The position numbers and the translations under genes were made by a program. From assembly GCF_001857965.1 (NCBI RefSeq), contig NZ_CP017774.1, positions 1,488,001-1,552,000 of the forward strand: a stretch of DNA of 64,000 bases. Reading direction: 5' to 3'. Positions within the stretch are counted from its first letter, which is position 1, and each line of letters begins with the position of its first letter. Positions 24,765 through 33,721 of the stretch are shown one piece after another. The notes under the pieces were generated by a model. That model was given only the letters and a program-made list of their open reading frames with translations, searched no databases and was not told where the DNA came from. The stretch is from Flavobacterium commune. GTDB taxonomy: Bacteria; Bacteroidota; Bacteroidia; Flavobacteriales; Flavobacteriaceae.

Positions 24765-25718
24765 ATGGAAGTAAATATGCTGAGTCGTGTAGCCGACGGA
24801 ATGTTTTGGCTTAACCGATATATGGAACGAACCGATGGGATGTTACTTACCCTAAACACGCTGTACATCATGTCTTTTGACCAGGAGACTAATGATTACC
24901 AAGGATACAAACCCTTATTAAAATACTATACCGATTTGCCTCCTGAATACATTGCCGAATTTCAGCATGACACTAATTTTGTGTTGAAATATGTCATTTG
25001 CGACAGCAAAAATCTCAATTCGGTTCGAAATTTAATTACCAAAGCCAGAGAAAATGCCCGAGGTTCTCAGGATAAAATTACCAAGGAACTTTGGGAACAC
25101 ATCAATTCGATGTACCATTACATCAATGCTGCCGATTTACCTAAAAGGCTGGAAACACCTGAAGCTATTAGTATTTTGGCCAAACTAAATAAAGATTTTT
25201 TGCTTTACAATGGAATCTTTCATGTGACCATGCCCAGAGGTTTAGGCTGGTGTTTTTCAAGCATTGGTAAACATATCGAAAGATGTTTGCAAACCATTTC
25301 GATGACCCAATCGTACTATGCTCCCATTGAATACAATCTGGAAGGAAAAGAAGATTTATTGTATTGGCGAAAATTATTATTGTCTTTATCGGGTTACGAA
25401 TTGTATTTAAAAAGTTATAGCAATATTCCGCACAATCGAAAGGTAATCCAACATGTGATTTTCAATCCTGATTTTGCTCATTCGGTGATATTTACTTTGG
25501 GACTAATCGAAACTTATTTAGACTGTGTTTTTAAAAATAATAATCTCATGGAAGCCCGCAAAATGCGCAATCAGTTTGGACGATTAAAAAGTTATGTCGA
25601 ATACACCGATTACCATCATCTTAGTAACTATCAATTAGAGGAGGTATTAAAAAACACCAAAGATCAACTGAATGAATTTTCGATGGATTTCTCTAAATTA
25701 TTCTTTTCATACACATAA
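24765..25718 (+). CDS. Alpha-E domain-containing protein (DUF403)
   Basis: The 317-residue, mostly helical protein is the alpha-E partner of the permuted ATP-grasp enzyme. It starts MLSRVADGMFWLNRYMERTDG, the standard beginning of the family, and contains MPRGLGWCFSSIGKHIERC in the centre. It lies 40 bases after the ATP-grasp gene and 5 bases before the transglutaminase-like gene. Comparative genomics suggests that it binds or helps modify the product of the ATP-grasp enzyme; no catalytic residue can be named with confidence. Confidence 0.92.
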   Translation: MEVNMLSRVADGMFWLNRYMERTDGMLLTLNTLYIMSFDQETNDYQGYKPLLKYYTDLPPEYIAEFQHDTNFVLKYVICDSKNLNSVRNLITKARENARGSQDKITKELWEHINSMYHYINAADLPKRLETPEAISILAKLNKDFLLYNGIFHVTMPRGLGWCFSSIGKHIERCLQTISMTQSYYAPIEYNLEGKEDLLYWRKLLLSLSGYELYLKSYSNIPHNRKVIQHVIFNPDFAHSVIFTLGLIETYLDCVFKNNNLMEARKMRNQFGRLKSYVEYTDYHHLSNYQLEEVLKNTKDQLNEFSMDFSKLFFSYT

Positions 25719-25723
25719 ACACA

Positions 25724-26656
25724 ATGGCAGTTTTCAATATTATACATATTACAAAATACCAATACAACTTACCCATCAAAGAAAGTATTAACGAAATTCG
25801 TTTGTTTCCGCACAACTTTGAAAATCAGGATGTATTGCAATACCAACTTTCGATTACACAAAATCCTAATGTGGCTATAAGCAACGATTATCATGGCAAC
25901 AGGGTTGGGAATTTCAATACACTGGAATCGCATACCGAAATGACGATTGAATCAAGAATGCTGGTGCGTGTGAATCATTCGCTTAAAATACCCGAAATAG
26001 ACCATACTAAGGTTTCCGATTTGAATTTGCACAACGATATTTATTTGTTGCGTCTTTGCTATCCTGAAACCATTGCAAAACAAGACGAAATTGATGCAAT
26101 TTTAAAAGAAATTGATTGCTCCGATAAATCAATCATCGAAATTGCCTATGAGTGCAGTAAATACATTTATAACCATTTTGCCTATACCAAAGGAATCACC
26201 AATATCGAGACTACCGTTGATGAAATCTTAGGACATCGAAAAGGCGTTTGTCAGGATTTTGCCAACGTATTACTGCAATTGTTACGAACTGCCGGTATTC
26301 CTTCCCGATATGTAAGTGGCTACATTTGTCCTAACGAAAGCGGACTTAGAGGAGAAGGTGCCACACACGCCTGGGTCGAAATTTATACACCTAAACAAGG
26401 CTGGCTGGGTATTGATCCTACTAATAATATTTGGACTATGGACAACCATGTCAAACTTGCTGTAGGACATAATTTTATAGATTGTACGCCGGTAAAAGGA
26501 ACTTTTAAAGGAGTTTCTAAACAAACCCTTTCTGTTTGTGTTTCTATTGGTTATGAAGACGGCAGACATTTTGAAGAAATCAACGATGTAGAATTACAAA
26601 AAAACTCTGTTGAATACCAACAACAATTGGATTATGCCGAACAACAGCAGCAGTAA
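25724..26656 (+). CDS. Transglutaminase-like cysteine protease family protein
   Basis: The 310-residue protein has the bacterial transglutaminase N-terminal region (ITKYQYNLPIKESINEIRLFP) and a transglutaminase-like core with the full triad: Cys176 in KGVCQDFAN, His215 in ATHAWVE and Asp231 in GIDPTNN. Bacterial members usually act as peptidases or amide-transfer enzymes. It is the last gene of the trio, five bases after the alpha-E gene, and is followed by a terminator. The neighbourhood implies hydrolysis or transpeptidation of the ATP-grasp product. Confidence 0.92.
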   Translation: MAVFNIIHITKYQYNLPIKESINEIRLFPHNFENQDVLQYQLSITQNPNVAISNDYHGNRVGNFNTLESHTEMTIESRMLVRVNHSLKIPEIDHTKVSDLNLHNDIYLLRLCYPETIAKQDEIDAILKEIDCSDKSIIEIAYECSKYIYNHFAYTKGITNIETTVDEILGHRKGVCQDFANVLLQLLRTAGIPSRYVSGYICPNESGLRGEGATHAWVEIYTPKQGWLGIDPTNNIWTMDNHVKLAVGHNFIDCTPVKGTFKGVSKQTLSVCVSIGYEDGRHFEEINDVELQKNSVEYQQQLDYAEQQQQ

Positions 26657-26687
26657 TTTTTAAAAAAACTCCATTTCTAAACACAAA

Positions 26688-26719
26688 AAAAAGCGAATCA
26701 AATTTCTGACTCGCTTTTT
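26688..26719 (+). terminator. Terminator of the ATP-grasp/transglutaminase operon
   Basis: A 13-bp stem (26688-26700 against 26707-26719, one G-T pair) with AAAAAGCGA/TCGCTTTTT arms and a six-base loop lies 31 bases after the transglutaminase stop. A-runs and T-runs on both sides would let it work in both directions. Confidence 0.85.
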
Positions 26720-26726
26720 GCTTTTT

Positions 26727-26901
26727 ATGACTGTCCGCTAAGCGGACCAAATGAAAAATAGGTCACAGATTATACTGATTGAACAGATAAAAACGGATTT
26801 TTTAAGCTTTTTGTGTAAATTACAATCAGTGAAAATCTTTTAAAATCAGTTTTATCCGTGTGCCATTCTCAATAATTGGTATAAGAAACGGAAGTCATAT
26901 T
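26727..26901. mobile_element. MITE-like element, copy 2
   Basis: It shares its ends with copy 1 at 20773-21016: TATGACTGTCCGCTAAGCGG at the left, and TTGGTATAAGAAACGGAAGT-CATAT at the right, whose reverse complement resembles the left end. The interior differs, being a degenerate palindrome of CAGATTATACTGATTGAAC and AATCAGTTTTATCCGTG words. It fills the space between the operon terminator and the EnvC-like gene. Confidence 0.55.
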
Positions 26902-26922
26902 GCTTTTTATAGAAAACCTGAA

Positions 26923-28236
26923 TTAGTTTGCCAGCCAGCTTTGTGGATTATTATAAGTTGTATTTTGCAACAGCAAAAATTTAATTACTGTTTTACCCGT
27001 ATCGCCATTGGTACGTATTCTTCCTAAATTTTGTTTAATACTCACCTTATCCCCTTTACTTACTGAAACTGAACTTAGATTTTGATAAATAGTAAAATAA
27101 TCTCCATGCTGAATCATAACCGCTTTATTTACCGGAGATAAAACCATCACACTAGCAACTTCCCCGCCAAAAACAGCTCTGGCATTGGCTCCTTCATTTG
27201 TTGTAATTTCCAGACCACTATTATGCACCACTAGCGTATTGTAAATAGGATGCGGCTGATCGCCATAGCCTAAGGAAATAAATCCTTTTTCTACTGGCCA
27301 AGGGAGATTACCACGATTTGCTCTGAAATTGTCGGCAACTAATTTGTCACTTGGAGTCATTTCAATTCTTGAAGAAGAAACTGAAGCTCTGGAAACGGTT
27401 TCTTTTACCTCTTTCACCTCTTTTGTAGCTGAAGATTTGGAAGAAGACTTTGATCTTTCAGCTGCAGCTAATGCTGCGGCTTTAGCACGCTCAGCAGCTG
27501 CTTTTCTATTCGCTTCGGCAATGGCTTCACGAATTAAACGGTTAATCTGAGCATCGATAGTTCTGGATTCTCTTTGTTTTTTTCTAATTTCAGAAACAAT
27601 CCTGTTTTTATCTTTTTTAATCGAATTGACTAATTTCTCCTGCTCTTGTTTTTCTTTGACAAGGGCTTCCCTTTCCTTTTGATTTTCGGCAAGCAATTTT
27701 TGTTTAGCAATTTTTTGAAGCTTTAATTTTTCGTTATAACTAATTAATTCGGTCGATTTAGCGTTAATTTCCACTCCCTGGGATTTTCTAAAACTGGTAT
27801 ATTGCTTTAAATATTGTACCCTTTTATAAGCTTGTAAAAAATTCTCTGACGAAAGTATAAACATCGCTCTGCTTTGCTCTGAACGACTTTTGTATGAATT
27901 TACAATTTTCTTAGCATAATCTTCTTTTAAAACTTTCAATTCTCTATTGAGCTTGTTTATTTTAAGCTGATTACGATACATATCATCGCCTAAAAGTCGG
28001 GTTTGCTTTTCGGTGGTATGAATCAGATTTTCTTTCAGTCTAATCTTGTTCTTTTGAATCAAAAAAACATTCATAGCTGATTTTTCCTTTGACTTGACAC
28101 TTTTCAGCATCTTTTCATTCTCTCTAATCTCTTTTTGAATTTGAGCTTTGCGTTGTTCTAATTTTTCTTGCTGGGACTGACTCCACATAGTAGAGGTCAA
28201 ACACAGAAATAACAGACTAAGGAGATATTTTGGCAT
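26923..28236 (-). CDS. EnvC-like murein hydrolase activator (degenerate M23/LytM)
   Basis: The 437-residue protein has a signal peptide (about 1-19), a long coiled coil (about 20-250) with an Ala/Lys-rich stretch, a linker, and a C-terminal LytM domain from about residue 320. The LytM zinc ligands are missing: the usual HxGxD region reads HNSGLEI, and no HxH pair is seen near the C-terminus (KTVIKFLLLQN). It should therefore activate amidases at the division site, like EnvC, rather than cut peptidoglycan itself. It is the last of three envelope genes with DUF4292 (24 bases upstream) and the TPR protein. Confidence 0.88.
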   Translation of the reverse strand: MPKYLLSLLFLCLTSTMWSQSQQEKLEQRKAQIQKEIRENEKMLKSVKSKEKSAMNVFLIQKNKIRLKENLIHTTEKQTRLLGDDMYRNQLKINKLNRELKVLKEDYAKKIVNSYKSRSEQSRAMFILSSENFLQAYKRVQYLKQYTSFRKSQGVEINAKSTELISYNEKLKLQKIAKQKLLAENQKEREALVKEKQEQEKLVNSIKKDKNRIVSEIRKKQRESRTIDAQINRLIREAIAEANRKAAAERAKAAALAAAERSKSSSKSSATKEVKEVKETVSRASVSSSRIEMTPSDKLVADNFRANRGNLPWPVEKGFISLGYGDQPHPIYNTLVVHNSGLEITTNEGANARAVFGGEVASVMVLSPVNKAVMIQHGDYFTIYQNLSSVSVSKGDKVSIKQNLGRIRTNGDTGKTVIKFLLLQNTTYNNPQSWLAN

Positions 28237-28260
28237 CTTAAAAAATATTTTTTTGCAAAT

Positions 28261-29037
28261 TTACTTAATTATTATTCTTTTATAACCATCAGGAATGCTA
28301 TATGGGAAAGAAAGTTCTTCGTTAAAGGAAACCGAATTGTAATTCAAATTGATTTCAGATTTTCCTTTAGGCTGAGCCGTTTTAATTTCAACCGATGATG
28401 GTAAATTAGCTTCTTTATGAGCTACTCTTTCCGGGTAAGCAATTTGAATGCTTCTGTTTTCAGCTTCCTGTACTACTTCTTGTTTGTTAACACTAAAATC
28501 AGTTGGGTTAAAATAATAACTTTTTTTAGTATTTCCATTATTCGAATCGTCTAATCGATAGAGATTGTCTAACAGAATTTTAGTGTATTTTCCTTTGTTC
28601 AAATCGTCCAAAGCCTCTCCTGTTAACATGTTTTGAATTTTATTGTAATCCAAATCGGTTCCTAACCACTGACTTAATGCACTGAAATCGCCATCAAAAT
28701 AAGTGCCTTTAATTTTTTCGTAATAACTCACCGATGTAGGTGTTATCGAAGCTTTTGCCATGGTAATACCTATAAAACGAATGCTTACTAAAATTTGCTG
28801 GTCTTTCTTAATTTTAATTTCTGCAGTTACATTTTGGGCTTGTTTATCATCGGCATAACGGGCATTGGCTTTGATATATAATGTAGAAAAATCACTTTTA
28901 TTGCTGTAATGATTGTCAATTATTTTAGTTGCCTTCATCTCGTCAACCGGTTCGGTAACTGTTGTTGATGTTACAACTGCTTTTGGTTTACAGGAAACCA
29001 TAAAAACAATTGCTACTATTGCTAAATACTTCTTCAT
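28261..29037 (-). CDS. DUF4292 lipoprotein
   Basis: The 258-residue protein begins with a lipoprotein signal (lipobox FMVSC, Cys16) and continues with the beta-rich fold of DUF4292, a Bacteroidota family. Visible family features are SDFSTLYIKANARY, ILVSIRFIGITMAKASITPTSVSYYEKIKGTYF and SFPYSIPDGYKRI at the C-terminus. The fold resembles LolA/LolB-type lipid-binding proteins, so a role in outer-membrane lipoprotein or lipid handling is possible. It lies two bases after the TPR gene and upstream of the EnvC-like gene. Confidence 0.85.
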   Translation of the reverse strand: MKKYLAIVAIVFMVSCKPKAVVTSTTVTEPVDEMKATKIIDNHYSNKSDFSTLYIKANARYADDKQAQNVTAEIKIKKDQQILVSIRFIGITMAKASITPTSVSYYEKIKGTYFDGDFSALSQWLGTDLDYNKIQNMLTGEALDDLNKGKYTKILLDNLYRLDDSNNGNTKKSYYFNPTDFSVNKQEVVQEAENRSIQIAYPERVAHKEANLPSSVEIKTAQPKGKSEINLNYNSVSFNEELSFPYSIPDGYKRIIIK

Positions 29038-29038
29038 T

Positions 29039-30388
29039 TTATTTTTGCTTTTTTAATAGTTCGTTTGCTTTCGAAAAATAGAACTCTTTTTTATTATTAT
29101 CTCCTAAACCATTATAGGCTTCTCCTAACTGAATATTATAACCTATTTCTAATGATACATCTTCCACTACATAATCCATGCCCATTTCTAATATTTCCTT
29201 CGCTTTTTTAAACTCTCGCAACTGATTGTAAGCTAATCCTGCAAAATAATAAAATTGAGGCTGAACCGGATACAATTCAATCATTTCGTTAGCAATTGGA
29301 GCAATTTTATCAAATTGCTCCAATTGCGAATATACATCTATCAAAAGCAAACTAATTTCTACGTCGGCTTCTCCTGTTTTTTTGAGTGCCATGAGATAAT
29401 ACTTTATTGCCTTATCCCATTGCTTTTTGTTGTGGTAATATTTACCAACTTCCTTAGCAACATTAACATTTTTATCCTCATCAAAATAAGCAATTGCCTT
29501 ATCTAAATCAGTCTCTAACTGCGGATTAGTATTGACATAAATTAAAAATTCATTAAAAATACGATGTTTTATTTTGCTGTCTATTTTTGTACTTGCCAGC
29601 ACCGTATTCATGGCTTTTATTGCTTTTTGACTTTCTTTGTTAACTAAATAATCTTTAAATAAACTCACCTGAGCCCATTCAGAATTAGGAATTTCTTTTT
29701 CTAACTTTCGAACCGTTTCGAGTACTTTTTCTAAATTATCTTTCTTGGAATACAAATAAATCAACGAAATATAATTAGACTCTTCCTTAGGATATTGATT
29801 AATTTGATTTATCAAATTAGTTATTTCAGCGTCCTGATAAGTTCCTTGGGACAAAATCTGAAGCTTGTAATTTTCTCTCCTTTCTGATTTGCCCACAGTT
29901 TCATTCAATTCATTGATAAGTAATAAAGCTTTATCAAATTCAGCTGTATTCATATACAAGGAAGTCAAATCTTCTTTGAACTTGGGATCAAACGGAATGA
30001 GTTTGTTAATTACCTTAATTGCATCGATATAATCCTTGGTTTCATAATCCACATCATACATACCAATTAAAAACCATTTGTTTTTGGGGTCTATCGAATT
30101 GGCTTTTTCGAATGAAGAATAGGCATTTTTATACTCTTTTAAAGCCAGATAATTTTTGCCTAATTCGTGGTAAATCGTGGCATTATTGGAATCCAATTTC
30201 AGGCAACGTTCTAAAGCGGTTATGGCTTTATCGTGATTTTCAATTGCCTTTTGCTTTAAAGCTTCAAAAAAATATTCTTTAAATTTATTGTCTTCGAGTT
30301 TAATTTCTTCAGGTTCCGTTTGCCCCCATAACAAAGCCGAATTGCATAGCAAAACCAACATTATCAGTAAAGAAATTACCTTTTTCAT
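29039..30388 (-). CDS. Tetratricopeptide repeat protein, exported
   Basis: I choose the ATG at 30388 (449 residues, MKKVISLLIMLVLLCNS) because the frame's earlier start is a TTG three codons upstream. A signal peptide is followed by about ten TPR units (for example ALERCLKLDSNNATIYHELGK, SFEKANSIDPKNKWFLIG, KYYHNKKQWDKAIKYYLMAL). Such proteins serve as periplasmic or outer-membrane scaffolds. It heads the operon with DUF4292 and the EnvC-like protein; this trio is common in Flavobacteriia, as far as I know, and suggests an envelope assembly or division role. Confidence 0.85.
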   Translation of the reverse strand: MKKVISLLIMLVLLCNSALLWGQTEPEEIKLEDNKFKEYFFEALKQKAIENHDKAITALERCLKLDSNNATIYHELGKNYLALKEYKNAYSSFEKANSIDPKNKWFLIGMYDVDYETKDYIDAIKVINKLIPFDPKFKEDLTSLYMNTAEFDKALLLINELNETVGKSERRENYKLQILSQGTYQDAEITNLINQINQYPKEESNYISLIYLYSKKDNLEKVLETVRKLEKEIPNSEWAQVSLFKDYLVNKESQKAIKAMNTVLASTKIDSKIKHRIFNEFLIYVNTNPQLETDLDKAIAYFDEDKNVNVAKEVGKYYHNKKQWDKAIKYYLMALKKTGEADVEISLLLIDVYSQLEQFDKIAPIANEMIELYPVQPQFYYFAGLAYNQLREFKKAKEILEMGMDYVVEDVSLEIGYNIQLGEAYNGLGDNNKKEFYFSKANELLKKQK

Positions 30389-30420
30389 TTTTACCAATTA
30401 AATTTCAAAAGCACTTTATT

Positions 30421-30482
30421 ATTTTACCATTAAGGAATTTAAGCCATTAAGCTTAATCAACTTAATTTTCTTAATGGTAAAT
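30421..30482. repeat. Long imperfect hairpin in intergenic space
   Basis: The arms ATTTTACCATTAAGG-AATTTAAG (30421-30443) and CTTAATTTTCTTAATGGTAAAT (30461-30482) pair almost throughout. The inner part repeats the same words (CCATTAAGCTTAATC). It separates the nucleotidyltransferase and the TPR gene, both on the minus strand. On the minus strand a stretch TTTTACC rather than a T-run follows, so it is not a typical terminator. Confidence 0.55.
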
Positions 30483-30499
30483 TTTTATAGTTATTGTCA

Positions 30500-31510
30500 T
30501 TATTCTAAAACCGAATAATCCCCAATACTTATACTTGTAAAATTACCATCAAAACTAGCGTGATTTCCTATCATGGCGTTGTCTAAATTAGCATTTTTAA
30601 TATGCGCATGAGTTTGTACCAAACTGTTTTTGATGCTGCTATCCACTACATGGCATCCGTTTCCAAGGGAAACATTTGGACCAACAGTAGCATTAATTAA
30701 AACCACATCATCACCTATAAAACAAGGCTCAATAATAGTCGAATTTTCAATTTTTACTTTTGGCGAAACCAAACTTTCTTTATCTTCTGCTAAGAAAGCA
30801 AGCATCCTCGAATTGGTTTCAACAGTTACATTTTTGTTTCCGCAATCCATCCAGGCACTTACTTCACCTGTTTTAAATACTTTTCCGTTGGCCATCATGT
30901 TTTTGATACCATCGTTAATTTGGTATTCGCCACCATTTTGGATGTTATTGTCTAAAACATTTTGCAATTCTTGTTTTAAAACAGCAATATCTTTGAAATA
31001 ATAAATTCCAATAACAGCCAAATCACTCACAAATTCCTTTGGTTTTTCTACCAATTCGATGATTTCATTTTTATCGTTTAGTTTAACTACACCAAAAGCT
31101 TCCGGATTTTCAATTTGTTTTACCCAAATCACCGCATCAGCAGCAGGATCCAATTCAAAATCAGCTCTAATCAAAGTATCGGCATAAGCAATTACCGCCG
31201 GACCAGAAAGTGATTCCTTGGCACACATAATCGCATGACCTGTTCCCAAAGCTTCATTTTGATAATAAATAGTTCCTCTTGCACCTAGTTTTTCGGCAAT
31301 AGCAATTAAATCCTGCTCTACTTTTTCGCCAAAACTTTCGTGAATAATAAAAGCAACTTCTTCAATATCCTGATTCAAAACACCGGCAATATCTTCTACT
31401 AATCTATGAACGATAGGTTTTCCGGCAACTGGAATTAAAGGTTTAGGAATGGTTAATGTATGTGGGCGTAGGCGAGAACCTCTACCAGCCATTGGGACGA
31501 TTATTTTCAT
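30500..31510 (-). CDS. Sugar-phosphate nucleotidyltransferase with left-handed beta-helix
   Basis: The 336-residue protein has an N-terminal nucleotidyltransferase domain (IVPMAGRGSRLRPHTLTIPK with PLIPVAGKPI, residues 4-33), as in RmlA and UDP-glucose pyrophosphorylases, and a C-terminal hexapeptide-repeat region (about 250-335). It should make an NDP-sugar for surface polysaccharide or lipopolysaccharide. It lies upstream of the TPR/DUF4292/EnvC genes and downstream of dut and the flippase, all on the minus strand. The nucleotide and sugar cannot be specified from the sequence alone. Confidence 0.88.
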   Translation of the reverse strand: MKIIVPMAGRGSRLRPHTLTIPKPLIPVAGKPIVHRLVEDIAGVLNQDIEEVAFIIHESFGEKVEQDLIAIAEKLGARGTIYYQNEALGTGHAIMCAKESLSGPAVIAYADTLIRADFELDPAADAVIWVKQIENPEAFGVVKLNDKNEIIELVEKPKEFVSDLAVIGIYYFKDIAVLKQELQNVLDNNIQNGGEYQINDGIKNMMANGKVFKTGEVSAWMDCGNKNVTVETNSRMLAFLAEDKESLVSPKVKIENSTIIEPCFIGDDVVLINATVGPNVSLGNGCHVVDSSIKNSLVQTHAHIKNANLDNAMIGNHASFDGNFTSISIGDYSVLE

Positions 31511-31621
31511 TGTTCTTAAGTTTGAATGAAAATTTCAATCCAAATGTATGGCACAAATGGAACCGAAAATTTCACTATTGTTGGTTATTTACTTTATTTT
31601 TTAAATCAGAATTGTATGCTC

Positions 31622-32056
31622 CTATTTTACGCCTGTACTCCCAAAACCTCCTGCTCCTCTAGACGTTTCAGTCAATTCAATGACTTCTTCCCATTCGGCA
31701 CGTTCGTGTTTGGCTATGATGAGTTGAGCAATGCGCTCTCCATTTTGAATTTCAAAAGCCTGATTGGATAAATTAACTAAAATTACTCCAATTTCTCCAC
31801 GGTAATCTGCATCAACGGTTCCGGGACTGTTCAATACGGTAATTCCATTTTTAAATGCCAATCCGCTTCTTGGTCGCACCTGCGCTTCGTAACCTATCGG
31901 CAATTCGATAAAAAGACCTGTTTTAACGATGGTTCTTTCTAAAGGTTGTAGCATTATCGATTCGGTTAAATTAGCTCTTAAATCCATTCCTGCCGAAGCT
32001 ATAGTTTCATAACCAGGCAAGGCATGTTGTGATTTATTGATAATATTTATTTTCAT
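31622..32056 (-). CDS. dut: Deoxyuridine 5'-triphosphate nucleotidohydrolase
   Basis: The 144-residue protein is a complete trimeric dUTPase, which hydrolyses dUTP to dUMP and pyrophosphate. All five motifs are present: AGMDLRA (1), RPRSGLAFK (2), [13 protein letters not shown] (3), GERIAQLI (4) and [10 protein letters not shown] (5). It lies 30 bases downstream of the flippase gene and 111 bases upstream of the nucleotidyltransferase on the same strand. Housekeeping function; nothing unusual. Confidence 0.96.
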   Translation of the reverse strand: MKINIINKSQHALPGYETIASAGMDLRANLTESIMLQPLERTIVKTGLFIELPIGYEAQVRPRSGLAFKNGITVLNSPGTVDADYRGEIGVILVNLSNQAFEIQNGERIAQLIIAKHERAEWEEVIELTETSRGAGGFGSTGVK

Positions 32057-32086
32057 TTTTTTATTTTATATAGAAATAAGTGGCAC

Positions 32087-33562
32087 TTATTTTTTCTGAT
32101 TACTTTTTCGATTCATAATACTCATCAACGTTTCTTTTTCATTGTGGTAAATGAAATAGAGAAACAAAAGCAGTAACGCAATTCCAACAAAATAATTTTC
32201 TCTGAAACCATAAAATGAAACTACTGAGAAAATTACAGACAAACCAAGATAGCCTCCTATTTTGTTAAAATCATAAGGAATAGGATAATATTTATTTCCA
32301 AGATAATACGAAATCAACATCATACTTCCATAGGCAGCCAATGTTGCAATAGCTGAACCGGTATAACTCATGGACGGAATTAACAGGAAATTCAGAACCA
32401 AAGTAATGATAGCTCCCACAATAGAAATATAAGCACCAATATAAGTCTTATCAATCAATTTGTACCAAACTGAAAGGTTCGTGTAAATTCCCAAACAAAA
32501 ATTAGCCAGAATAATCAACGGCACCACCTTCATTGCTACCCAATAGGATTCGTCACGAATCATTATAAACTTGAATAAATCGGCAAAAACAATCACACTT
32601 AACATAATAAACGAACCGAATATGACAAAATATTTGGTTACCATTGCATAAGTTTGTGGTGCGTTTTCGTCTTTAGCATGACTAAAAAAGAAAGGTTCAA
32701 TACCAAGTGTATAAGCCGTTCGATACAAAACCATGAACAAACCTAACTTATAACAAGCCGAATAAACTCCTACTTCATCTTCAGCAATATTGCGGGGTAA
32801 TAATCGGTCTAAAAGAATTTTGTCAAATTGTTCGTTGATGGCAAAAGCAATTCCGGCAACCAAAATGGGTAACCCATAAACCATCATTTTTTTCCACAAA
32901 CTAAAATTGAACTTCCATTTTAGAAAAACATAATCAGGAGACAAAACCACAAAAGTCAATAAACTGGCAATTATATTTGCCAAAAAGATATAGCCTACCT
33001 GAAAATTTTCTATATAAAACGAACTGATTAAACCCGTAGGATTTAATTCTGCCATTTTAGGTAAATAAATCAAAAACAAAATGCTCAATAATAAATTCAC
33101 TAACACATTTCCAATTTTGATAATGGCATACATCATCGGTCTTTGAAAAGCTCGTAGTTTTGAAAAAGGAATAATAACCAGAGCATCCAATGTCAAAATC
33201 CAAATGGTATAGGTAATGTATTGGGAATCGATTCCGGACCAATCGGCTAAGGTAGTTCGGAATAAAAGTGCAACAAATAAAAACACTATGGTAGTCCAAA
33301 AAATAGAAACCATTGAAGTTTCGACCACTATTTTTTTATCTTCTTCTTTATTGTAGAATCTAAAAAAAGCCGTTTCCATTCCGTAAGCCAGAATCACATT
33401 AAAAAAAATCATCCAGGCAAATATAATAGTCACTTTTCCGTACTCTGCTTTGGGAAGCAAATCGGTATAAAGTGGCACCAGCAGAAAACTAAACATTCTA
33501 GGCAAAACTGTAGCTAGTCCGTAAATGGCTGTTTGTTTGAAAAGATTTTTATATAAACCCAA
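32087..33562 (-). CDS. Polysaccharide flippase (Wzx/MATE-like, polysaccharide biosynthesis family)
   Basis: The 491-residue membrane protein has 13-14 predicted helices and the N-terminal FKQTAIYGLATVLPRMFSFL of the oligosaccharide flippase family in Bacteroidota. Such proteins move lipid-linked glycan across the inner membrane. Together with the nucleotidyltransferase downstream it indicates a surface-glycan function, although no polymerase or glycosyltransferase lies directly next to it. It is separated from atpG by a strong terminator. Confidence 0.88.
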   Translation of the reverse strand: MGLYKNLFKQTAIYGLATVLPRMFSFLLVPLYTDLLPKAEYGKVTIIFAWMIFFNVILAYGMETAFFRFYNKEEDKKIVVETSMVSIFWTTIVFLFVALLFRTTLADWSGIDSQYITYTIWILTLDALVIIPFSKLRAFQRPMMYAIIKIGNVLVNLLLSILFLIYLPKMAELNPTGLISSFYIENFQVGYIFLANIIASLLTFVVLSPDYVFLKWKFNFSLWKKMMVYGLPILVAGIAFAINEQFDKILLDRLLPRNIAEDEVGVYSACYKLGLFMVLYRTAYTLGIEPFFFSHAKDENAPQTYAMVTKYFVIFGSFIMLSVIVFADLFKFIMIRDESYWVAMKVVPLIILANFCLGIYTNLSVWYKLIDKTYIGAYISIVGAIITLVLNFLLIPSMSYTGSAIATLAAYGSMMLISYYLGNKYYPIPYDFNKIGGYLGLSVIFSVVSFYGFRENYFVGIALLLLFLYFIYHNEKETLMSIMNRKSNQKK

Positions 33563-33667
33563 AATGATATGTCTTAATACTTTTTAGAAAACAAAAATAA
33601 CTAAATCTTTGGTTTAATCGGTGTAGCTTTTACACCTATTCTAATTTCTTTTTAAAAAATTTCAAAA

Positions 33668-33699
33668 AAAAATAGCCCCGTAAGTACGAGGCTATTTTT
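33668..33699 (-). terminator. Terminator of the ATP synthase operon
   Basis: A 10-bp stem AAAAATAGCC/GGCTATTTTT, extended inward by CGTA/TACG, lies 23 bases after the atpG stop. On the minus strand it ends in a run of nine T. It separates the atp genes from the flippase. Confidence 0.88.
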
Positions 33700-33721
33700 A
33701 TATAGAAAAATTACTTTTTTC

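Noticed and set aside
27329..27550. A 73-residue plus-strand frame rich in alanine within the EnvC-like gene.
   Set aside because: It is the antisense shadow of the Lys/Ala/Ser-rich linker of the EnvC-like protein.
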